A stretch of DNA of 6,977 nt, taken from contig JAKFXO010000077.1 of the NCBI GenBank assembly GCA_021731345.1, forward strand, positions 1 to 6,977, in the 5' to 3' direction. How positions within the stretch are numbered: position 1 is the stretch's first letter; every line of letters starts with the position of its first letter. A model generated the notes under the pieces. The model was not told where the DNA came from and searched no databases. It saw only the letters and a list, made by a program, of their open reading frames with translations. Below, piece by piece: positions 1-3,545 of the stretch. The stretch comes from Candidatus Peribacterales bacterium (lineage in GTDB: Bacteria > Patescibacteriota > Gracilibacteria > Peribacterales > Peribacteraceae). Both the position numbers and the translations under genes were made by a program.

Positions 1-381
1 GCACCGTATCCACCAGGCGCATCACCAGAACCTGCTGCCAAAATTATGTTTGCTGAATTCATGCTGGAAGGTCAGTGGTTTACTGCGATGGACAGCGGTC
101 ATATGCACAAATTTGGTTTCAATGAAGCAGTATCTCTCCTCATATCTTGCAAGGATCAAAAAGACATCGATTATTTTTGGAACAAACTCTCTGCAGTTCC
201 CGAAGCGGAAGCATGTGGATGGCTCAAGGACAAGTTCGGTGTGTCATGGCAGGTCTCAGCCGAAGCCATGTACGACATTCTGAAAGATGATGATGATAAG
301 GTTGATCGCGTGATGCAGGTCTTTCAGGGGATGAAGAAGGTAGATCTCGCAGTGCTCATGAAGGCGTACGAAGGAAAATAG
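1..381 (+). CDS. PhnB-like VOC-fold protein (3-dmu-9_3-mt family), 3' part only
   Basis: The frame is open from the left edge to the TAG at 379-381, giving 126 residues. The true start lies outside the window, so the in-frame ATG at 46 is internal. The text matches the C-terminal two thirds of PhnB/YjdN-like vicinal-oxygen-chelate proteins (PF06983): a PEPAAKIMFAEF strand, LEGQWFTAMDSG, a helix start at FNEAVSLLISC, DYFWNKLS, then the hallmark CGWLKDKFGVSWQV, and a C-terminal helix DRVMQVFQGMKKVDLAVL. Family members form paired beta-alpha-beta-beta-beta modules and are mostly of unknown substrate despite the methyltransferase name. The metal-ligand positions cannot be judged without the N-terminus. 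The next gene starts 44 bp downstream on the same strand. Family assignment is firm from motif recognition; enzymatic role is unknown. Confidence 0.88.
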   Translation, partial: APYPPGASPEPAAKIMFAEFMLEGQWFTAMDSGHMHKFGFNEAVSLLISCKDQKDIDYFWNKLSAVPEAEACGWLKDKFGVSWQVSAEAMYDILKDDDDKVDRVMQVFQGMKKVDLAVLMKAYEGK

Positions 382-406
382 ACGAAACTCTGTAACCTTC
401 TACCAT
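379..406 (+). promoter_or_regulatory. weak candidate promoter for the exported protein gene
   Basis: TAGACG (379-384) and TACCAT (401-406) are separated by 16 bp and each matches the sigma-70 consensus at four positions. Transcription would start near 413, about 12 bases before the ATG at 426. The match is modest, and read-through from the VOC gene is equally possible. Confidence 0.2.
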
Positions 407-425
407 TTCATCCGTTGAGTGTTGT

Positions 426-821
426 ATGAAGAAACTTCTCCTACTCATTGCCGCGCTCATCATTGCTCTGATTGCAGGTTTTTATGCGTTCAATGCGTAT
501 ATCTATAACGAGAAACAAGGCGATGGAAACGTTGTCACCTCATACCGCGGTACGCTGACGGGTGAAGTCGTGTGTTTGCCACATGCAGATACAGAAGGTC
601 CACAAACAATGGAGTGCGCATACGGACTTCGTACCGAGTCAGGTGAACATTATGCTCTGGATTTATCTGTACTGTCACAAGAGAATCCTCCGCTCGAAAC
701 CGGGCAGCATATCAGTGCTAATGGACTCATTACGCCCATCGAAATGTTGAGCACTGATCACTGGAAAAAGTACGACATTGTAGGAATCTTCTCAGTCACT
801 GATTCGGTGCAGATGTTATAA
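426..821 (+). CDS. membrane-anchored exported small protein, unknown function
   Basis: 131 residues. Two lysines at residues 2-3 are followed by a hydrophobic helix at about 4-24 rich in Leu, Ile and Ala. This is a signal anchor or uncleaved signal peptide; there is no lipobox cysteine. The remaining ~105 residues are polar and would lie outside the membrane. This part looks mostly beta: YRGTLTGEVVCLP, TMECAYGLRTESGEHYALDLS, then GQHISANGLITPIE and KKYDIVGIFSV, a pattern reminiscent of an OB-fold (my inference). Cys50 and Cys64 are the only cysteines and could form a disulfide. I do not recognise a named family, although the VVCLPH...TMECAYGL pattern looks conserved rather than random. No Shine-Dalgarno is visible before the ATG. 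The DUF1801 gene follows 10 bp after the stop, so the two are probably co-transcribed. Confidence 0.8.
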   Translation: MKKLLLLIAALIIALIAGFYAFNAYIYNEKQGDGNVVTSYRGTLTGEVVCLPHADTEGPQTMECAYGLRTESGEHYALDLSVLSQENPPLETGQHISANGLITPIEMLSTDHWKKYDIVGIFSVTDSVQML

Positions 822-831
822 ACTGTCACCT

Positions 832-1266
832 ATGAACATGTTCAAACCAACGAAGGCAACGACGATCAAAAGCTATATCGATGCTCTACCGAGCGAGCGA
901 CGTGAGCCGATCGAATATCTCGACGCATTTATCCGAAAAACTGTACCGACACTCAAGCCACACTTTGCGTACAACATGCTTGGGTACGGTTCTTTTCCAT
1001 ACAAAAACTATAAGAAAGAAATAATCAGTTGGCCAGTCATCGCTCTGGCAAGCCAAAAGCAGTACATCAGTATCTACGTCTGTGCAGTCGTAGACGGTAA
1101 ATATATTGCAGAAACGCACAAGAAAGACCTTGGCAAAGTCAGTGTCGGTAAAAGCTGCATTAGATTCAAAAAGATTTCGGATCTCAATATGTCAGCCCTT
1201 GAAAAAGTGATCAAAAGTGCTGCGAAGAATCCGGGGCTTGAGGGTGCGTATGAAAAGAAGATATAA
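832..1266 (+). CDS. DUF1801 (YdhG-like) domain protein
   Basis: 144 residues, about the full length of DUF1801 (PF08818) proteins. Visible family features are an N-terminal helical segment (IKSYIDALPSERREPIEYL, 12-30), a central strand region with MLGYGSFPY (49-57) and IISWPVIALASQKQYISIYV (64-83), and the C-terminal signature LGKVSVGKSCIRFKKISDLN (100-119) followed by a helix. The domain is soluble and cytosolic, and its biochemical function is not established. The start could be ATG 832 or ATG 838, since the protein begins Met-Asn-Met; the upstream one is used here. No Shine-Dalgarno is seen. The gene starts 10 bp after the exported-protein stop. Its TAA at 1264-1266 overlaps the TATAAT element of the next gene. 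A second, divergent DUF1801 gene lies at 1667-2056 on the other strand. Confidence 0.9.
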   Translation: MNMFKPTKATTIKSYIDALPSERREPIEYLDAFIRKTVPTLKPHFAYNMLGYGSFPYKNYKKEIISWPVIALASQKQYISIYVCAVVDGKYIAETHKKDLGKVSVGKSCIRFKKISDLNMSALEKVIKSAAKNPGLEGAYEKKI

Positions 1267-1267
1267 T
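1238..1267 (+). promoter_or_regulatory. candidate sigma-70-type promoter inside the end of the DUF1801 gene
   Basis: A perfect TATAAT lies at 1262-1267, overlapping the TAA stop of the DUF1801 gene. A TTGAGG at 1238-1243 sits 18 bp upstream (four of six matches to TTGACA). Transcription would start near 1274. That leaves a leader of about 16 bases before ATG 1290 and excludes the in-frame TTG at 1272 as a start. Nothing in the sequence proves use. Confidence 0.4.
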
Positions 1268-1289
1268 ATATTTGTTTCACATCAGCCCC

Positions 1290-1640
1290 ATGCAGCAACC
1301 GTACCGCTCGGCACTCATAGGCTTCCTGTTTGCAGCGCCGTTTTTCCTCATGAACCTCGTCATCGTTATGCAGATTGAACCTGTCTATTCATTTGTTGGT
1401 TCATTTCCAGCTATACGGGAAAGCACGCTCACACCAACGATACTTCTTCTCCTTTTTCCAGTTGGCGCATTCATCGCACTGCGTCCGCTGGTCGCAAATG
1501 AAAGAAGTGGCACACGAATGATGTACGCACTGAACTGCATTGTTGCCGGCCTACTGATGGCAACGTTCGTTTTTCTCTTCAGCGGTATTGCAAAGGATTT
1601 CTACAAATGTGACATCCTGCATATCCCAAACTGCGATTAG
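1290..1640 (+). CDS. three-helix membrane protein with C-terminal cysteine pair, unknown function
   Basis: 116 residues from ATG 1290. An in-frame TTG at 1272 would add six residues, but it lies at or before the expected transcription start set by the TATAAT at 1262-1267, so ATG 1290 is preferred. Three hydrophobic segments are visible at about 8-28, 47-68 and 78-102. Between the first two is a short polar loop (about 37-46), and a basic/polar stretch LVANERSGTRMM separates the second and third. The tail after the last helix ends DFYKCDILHIPNCD, with cysteines at 107 and 115. If the N-terminus is cytoplasmic, this tail is outside and could form a disulfide. No named family is recognised. The gene converges on the minus-strand DUF1801 gene with only 26 bp between stops, and no clear terminator hairpin is present there. 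Confidence 0.75.
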   Translation: MQQPYRSALIGFLFAAPFFLMNLVIVMQIEPVYSFVGSFPAIRESTLTPTILLLLFPVGAFIALRPLVANERSGTRMMYALNCIVAGLLMATFVFLFSGIAKDFYKCDILHIPNCD

Positions 1641-1666
1641 CCTGGGCTTTGAAGATGATGCGAAAA

Positions 1667-2056
1667 TTACTTGATCCTCTCGAGGACTCCTCGTCGCTTC
1701 ACGATATTCTTATAATCCCACTGAATATCGCGAGACTTTTTGAGCCACCGTCCGAGGTCTTTTGTATTGATGTCTTTGATAGACACATAACGAGCCTCTG
1801 CTGCCTTGAAGCTGCCCTCGACTTTCAAACCATCTTCGTCAAAAGATTGGCCGCTCCAAAATAATAATCGAACCGAATCTTTGAGTTTGCTGTAACCAAC
1901 AACAGGATTACCAGCCAAAAACCAGACTGGATGCCTATGCCAAATCTTGTACTCAGCCTCAGGAAGCTGAGAAATGATTTCTGTAGCAAGCACATTGCAA
2001 ATGTCCTTATCTTCTTTTTCGAGAGTGTTGTTGTACGCCTGAATATCTTTGTTCAT
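1667..2056 (-). CDS. DUF1801 domain protein (second copy type)
   Basis: 129 residues. DUF1801 (PF08818) features in order: an N-terminal helix (1-30), EAEYKIWHRHPVWFLAGNPV (34-51), GYSKLKDSVRLLFWSGQSFD (54-73), then the C-terminal strand and helix AEARYVSIKDINTKDLGRWL (86-105), ending in the basic tail KNIVKRRGVLERIK. It resembles the subgroup with a Trp-rich HPVWFLAGNPV core and differs strongly from the DUF1801 protein at 832-1266, so this is not a recent tandem duplication. Function is not established for the family. The start is the ATG at 2056-2054. No Shine-Dalgarno precedes it, but an extended -10 element lies only 7 bases upstream, pointing to leaderless translation. It is the last gene of the minus-strand block and converges with the three-helix membrane protein gene. 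Confidence 0.9.
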   Translation of the reverse strand: MNKDIQAYNNTLEKEDKDICNVLATEIISQLPEAEYKIWHRHPVWFLAGNPVVGYSKLKDSVRLLFWSGQSFDEDGLKVEGSFKAAEARYVSIKDINTKDLGRWLKKSRDIQWDYKNIVKRRGVLERIK

Positions 2057-2063
2057 GGACTTG

Positions 2064-2072
2064 ATCGTATCA
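2064..2072 (-). promoter_or_regulatory. extended -10 element for the DUF1801 gene at 1667-2056
   Basis: On the minus strand this reads TGATACGAT, i.e. the TGn extension plus a TACGAT hexamer (hexamer at 2064-2069). The expected start of transcription is about 2057-2056, at the A of the ATG. No convincing -35 is present, as is common for extended -10 promoters. This supports an independent, leaderless transcript. Confidence 0.4.
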
Positions 2073-2115
2073 GAAAATGGCTGACGTGGCTGTCTTTCTA
2101 GAACTTCCCACAGTA

Positions 2116-2256
2116 TTACTCCTGCACTTCAACCATGACCTCATTGCGCGTCATCCATGGCGGCGTCCATGGTGCGTTGTAACCAGCGAAGGAAGGGCTA
2201 CCAATGACGCGAACATCGGCATGGGCTTCACGGTAGCACTCTTTCGGGTGAAGAAA
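2116..2256 (-). pseudogene. C-terminal remnant of a SOUL haem-binding family gene
   Basis: This minus-strand frame runs from an in-frame TAA (2259-2257) to a TAA at 2118-2116, 46 codons, with no ATG, GTG or TTG start except one ATG near the end. Its translation carries the C-terminal signature of SOUL/haem-binding proteins (PF04832): VRVIGSPSFAGYNAPWTPPW followed by MTRNEVMVEVQE. Intact family members end in very similar text (VIGEP..A.YNPPWTPPF.RRNEVM). A whole SOUL protein has roughly 180-200 residues, so about three quarters of the gene is missing. No matching text was found in the other two frames at 2257-2300, and the next gene upstream, a 55-residue protein, ends at 2301 in a different frame. 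The fragment is therefore most likely a deletion relic. A plus-strand frame across the same bases (2077-2340) resembles nothing and is read as a shadow. Confidence 0.7.
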
Positions 2257-2300
2257 TTACAGATGGATCCTTTTCTCGCTAACGCATCAGCGCCTGCATT

Positions 2301-2468
2301 CTATGGATTTGCTACTGGCCGAGTACCCTTCTCATTGTAATTCTTCTGGAGCGCAGCCTCTGCCTCTATTTCTTCAGGGCTCAATGATCCGTCCCAAGGC
2401 TTTGTCTCTTTTTTGCTTTCGGTTGAGACTTTCTTTTGTGACTCTTTTTCATGGGGATCGTGGTTCAT
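2301..2468 (-). CDS. small charged 55-residue protein, unknown function
   Basis: ATG at 2468-2466, TAG at 2303-2301, 55 residues. The protein begins MNHDPHEKESQKKVSTESKK and ends KNYNEKGTRPVANP. In between is WDGSLSPEEIEAEAALQKNY, which has an SPEE helix cap followed by an Ala/Glu-rich amphipathic helix. It has one Trp, no cysteine and no hydrophobic segment. The N-terminal 25 residues are Lys/Glu/Ser-rich and probably disordered. The composition (helix-cap motif, even Lys/Glu use, no rare residues) looks coding rather than random, but I recognise no family. No Shine-Dalgarno is visible; a TATTTT hexamer at 2483-2488 (minus) could serve as a -10. It lies between the membrane protein gene and the SOUL remnant on the same strand. 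Confidence 0.6.
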   Translation of the reverse strand: MNHDPHEKESQKKVSTESKKETKPWDGSLSPEEIEAEAALQKNYNEKGTRPVANP

Positions 2469-2509
2469 GTTGATGGGTGGAAAAAATAGAAACTCAAACT
2501 CAGCTCATC

Positions 2510-2540
2510 TGTAAGACGTCACGCGATGGCGATTCTTACA
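2510..2540 (-). repeat. imperfect hairpin, 7-bp outer stem
   Basis: TGTAAGA (2510-2516) and TCTTACA (2534-2540) are perfect inverted copies. Inside them a 3-bp CGC/GCG stem closes a GATG loop, leaving an asymmetric internal loop. There is no T-run after it on either strand, so it is not a simple intrinsic terminator. It lies 42 bp upstream of the 55-residue protein start. Confidence 0.35.
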
Positions 2541-2552
2541 CGATAAAGCCGC

Positions 2553-2571
2553 ATGAGAGCACAGCCCTCAT
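2553..2571 (-). repeat. 8-bp hairpin that fits minus-strand RNA best
   Basis: Read on the minus strand, ATGAGGGC and GCTCTCAT pair over 8 bp with one G-U wobble around a three-base TGT loop. On the plus strand the wobble becomes an A-C mismatch, so the structure favours minus-strand RNA. That fits a position in the transcript leaving the membrane protein gene, 76 bases past its stop. It could be a 3'-end stabiliser; no U-tract follows. Confidence 0.35.
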
Positions 2572-2594
2572 ACCTGCATGCGTGCGCCACAAAA

Positions 2595-2626
2595 AAATGG
2601 CTCGACGTGGTTCTAGTGATTCGAAC
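2595..2626 (-). repeat. tRNA-3'-end-like sequence (decayed tRNA or attachment scar)
   Basis: Two 9-base blocks here, AAATGGCTC (2595-2603) and GATTCGAAC (2618-2626, plus-strand reading), are identical and collinear with the 3' end of tRNA-Asn at 3311-3319 and 3329-3337. On the minus strand they correspond to the T-loop GTTCGAATC and the end GAGCCATTT, including discriminator G and CCA. The gap between blocks is 14 bases here against 9 in the real tRNA, and the T-stem does not pair, so no functional tRNA is encoded. GTTCGAATC is common to most tRNAs, so the source could be another tRNA. Confidence 0.4.
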
Positions 2627-2646
2627 GACAGCAAACCAGCAATCAG

Positions 2647-3045
2647 CTATGCAAATACATAGACGGCGTTCAAGAGCAGGTCAAACATCCCAAATTGGCC
2701 AATCAGATAGATCGTTTCCAAGATCAGATAGCCCTTGGTCCGTGTCTGTCCATGCTTTGCCATTGCGGCAACGACATGTGAACTCCAAAAGAAAATTCCG
2801 AGAATGCCCGTGAAATACATGCAGTTCACAAAAGAATTGTGTTCAATCGGAAGAATGGCATATGCAAAGGAAAGGACAATACCTTGGATAATCATCGACG
2901 TGAAACCAAGGGGGACACTCGCATCTCCGCCAAAATACTGCCATCGTTCGTACTTCTTTTTGAACCAGACCATATGCCAGACATATGCGTATGGCATCGT
3001 GGGAATAATGTATGCAAGAGCGGCGAGGAGAATTTTGAGTGACAT
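2647..3045 (-). CDS. four-helix membrane protein, unknown function
   Basis: 132 residues from the ATG at 3045-3043 to the TAG at 2649-2647. Four hydrophobic segments are visible at about 4-27, 45-66, 73-97 and 104-131. Conserved-looking features are the Trp/His-rich end of helix 1 (YAYVWHMVWFKKKYERW), the following GGDASVPLGFTSMIIQGIVL, FFWSSHV in helix 3 and a C-terminal LILETIYLIGQFGMF. The pattern resembles DUF1761-type small membrane proteins, but I would not assign the family without a profile search. It would sit in the cytoplasmic membrane with a basic loop after helix 1. It starts 18 bp after the DUF1059 stop on the same strand. A TATACT hexamer 6 bases before the ATG also allows its own leaderless transcript. 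A 61-residue plus-strand frame crosses its last 16 bases and is not believed. Confidence 0.82.
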   Translation of the reverse strand: MSLKILLAALAYIIPTMPYAYVWHMVWFKKKYERWQYFGGDASVPLGFTSMIIQGIVLSFAYAILPIEHNSFVNCMYFTGILGIFFWSSHVVAAMAKHGQTRTKGYLILETIYLIGQFGMFDLLLNAVYVFA

Positions 3046-3051
3046 ACAAGA

Positions 3052-3057
3052 AGTATA
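3052..3057 (-). promoter_or_regulatory. -10-like hexamer for the four-helix membrane protein gene
   Basis: The minus strand reads TATACT (five of six matches to TATAAT), ending six bases before the ATG at 3045. Transcription from it would begin at or within a base or so of the ATG. No good -35 was found, so the call rests on the hexamer and its position. Confidence 0.3.
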
Positions 3058-3063
3058 TCCTAA

Positions 3064-3285
3064 TTATTTGTCGTCTGACTTAGCATCGAATTCTTTCTGC
3101 ATACGGTCCATCCACTGCTGCTGGTTTTCGCCAGTACGCTGTTCCATGCCCATGATGCTTTCTTTATGAGCCTCGTCAGACATCATATGCGCGGCACCTT
3201 TCTGCATAACTTCCATAAAAGAATCACCTGAAAATTGTGCGTCGCACGTTCCACCCAACTCGCGGCATGTAAGTGTTTTACTCAT
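3064..3285 (-). CDS. DUF1059 family small protein
   Basis: 73 residues, start ATG at 3285-3283, stop TAA at 3066-3064. The N-terminal SKTLTCRELGGTCDAQFSGD is the DUF1059 (PF06348) signature, with Cys7 and Cys14 in the C-R-E-L-G-G-x-C-D pattern. It continues into a helix containing FMEVMQKGAAHMMSDEAHKE, rich in Met and His. Beyond the family core, residues 50-73 add a Gln/Glu/Lys-rich helical tail ending FDAKSDDK. Family function is not established; the paired cysteines and Met/His-rich helix would allow metal binding (inference). The gene lies 28 bp downstream of the tRNA-Asn 3' end and 18 bp upstream of the membrane protein gene, all on the same strand, so it may ride on the tRNA transcript. 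No Shine-Dalgarno or clear -10 is seen. Confidence 0.88.
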   Translation of the reverse strand: MSKTLTCRELGGTCDAQFSGDSFMEVMQKGAAHMMSDEAHKESIMGMEQRTGENQQQWMDRMQKEFDAKSDDK

Positions 3286-3313
3286 ACGGGTATGTGGTTA
3301 GATGATTTTTAAA

Positions 3314-3388
3314 TGGCTCCCCCGACTGGATTCGAACCAGTAACCCCCTCGTTAACAGCGAGGTGCTCTACCGTTGAGCTACAGGGGA
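3314..3388 (-). tRNA. tRNA-Asn(GUU), CCA encoded
   Basis: The minus strand folds into a complete cloverleaf of 75 bases: acceptor TCCCCTG with CGGGGGA (one G-U pair), D-stem GCTC/GAGC with loop AACGGTA, anticodon stem CCTCG/CGAGG, loop CTGTTAA with anticodon GTT, five-base variable region GGGTT, T-stem ACTGG/CCAGT with loop TTCGAAT, discriminator G and genomic CCA. The U1-A72 pair and G73 match bacterial asparagine tRNAs. The anticodon loop has U33-G34-U35, the triplet recognised by bacterial tRNA-guanine transglycosylase, so this tRNA is a predicted queuosine substrate; queA lies 1.7 kb away. A DUF1059 gene follows 28 bp downstream on the same strand. Confidence 0.97.
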
Positions 3389-3426
3389 ACAGAGATGTGA
3401 ATGAATGAGCAATCCCCCCTCTGGTC

Positions 3427-3443
3427 GCTTCGCTACGCGAAGC
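3427..3443. repeat. 7-bp perfect hairpin between tRNA-Asn and proS
   Basis: GCTTCGC (3427-3433) and GCGAAGC (3437-3443) are perfect inverted copies around the three-base TAC loop. Nested outside, TCCCC (3413-3417) could pair with GGGGA (3461-3465). It lies in the 157-bp divergent gap between the tRNA 5' end and the proS ATG. No T-run follows, so it is not an evident terminator; a REP-like unit is possible. Confidence 0.4.
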
Positions 3444-3532
3444 TCAGTCGTTGATCTGAAGGGGAGCAAACCAAAAGAACGCCCGCGAAGTATACGAACA
3501 TTCGTCTGCTTACGGAAGAGCAGGTTTTTGGG

Positions 3533-3538
3533 TATGCT
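3533..3538 (+). promoter_or_regulatory. -10-like hexamer immediately before proS
   Basis: TATGCT (four of six matches to TATAAT) ends 7 bases before the ATG at 3546, so transcription would begin at about 3545. The base at the -35 distance (TTACGG, 3510-3515) is poor. The position, and the lack of any purine-rich ribosome site in CTCTGCGCC, point to a leaderless proS-queA message. Confidence 0.3.
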
Positions 3539-3545
3539 CTGCGCC

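Noticed and set aside
1641..1666. bidirectional terminator between the converging genes
   Set aside because: The 26-bp gap contains no hairpin with a T-run on either strand.
2077..2340. 87-codon plus-strand frame with ATG start
   Set aside because: It resembles no family and has arginine/tryptophan-rich random-looking text. It lies antisense to the SOUL remnant and the end of the 55-residue protein, both of which read sensibly on the minus strand.
2595..2660. functional tRNA gene on the minus strand
   Set aside because: A T-loop and a GAGCCA end are present, but the T-stem does not pair and no acceptor, D or anticodon arm can be found upstream.
2477..2662. 61-codon plus-strand frame with GTG start
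   Set aside because: It has a weak start and no ribosome site, reads through the tRNA-like sequence, and overlaps the 3' end of the membrane protein gene. No recognisable domain.
2735..3169. 144-codon plus-strand frame
   Set aside because: It is antisense to the membrane protein and DUF1059 genes, whose translations are clearly protein-like.
3405..3545. 47-codon N-terminal extension of proS
   Set aside because: It is read-through of the divergent gap, including the hairpin at 3427-3443. The family N-terminus begins at ATG 3546, with a -10-like element just upstream.
3389..3545. T-box or other amino-acid riboswitch upstream of proS
   Set aside because: There is only a short 7-bp hairpin, no T-box consensus and no terminator/antiterminator pair. 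The likely transcription start is at the proS ATG, leaving no leader.
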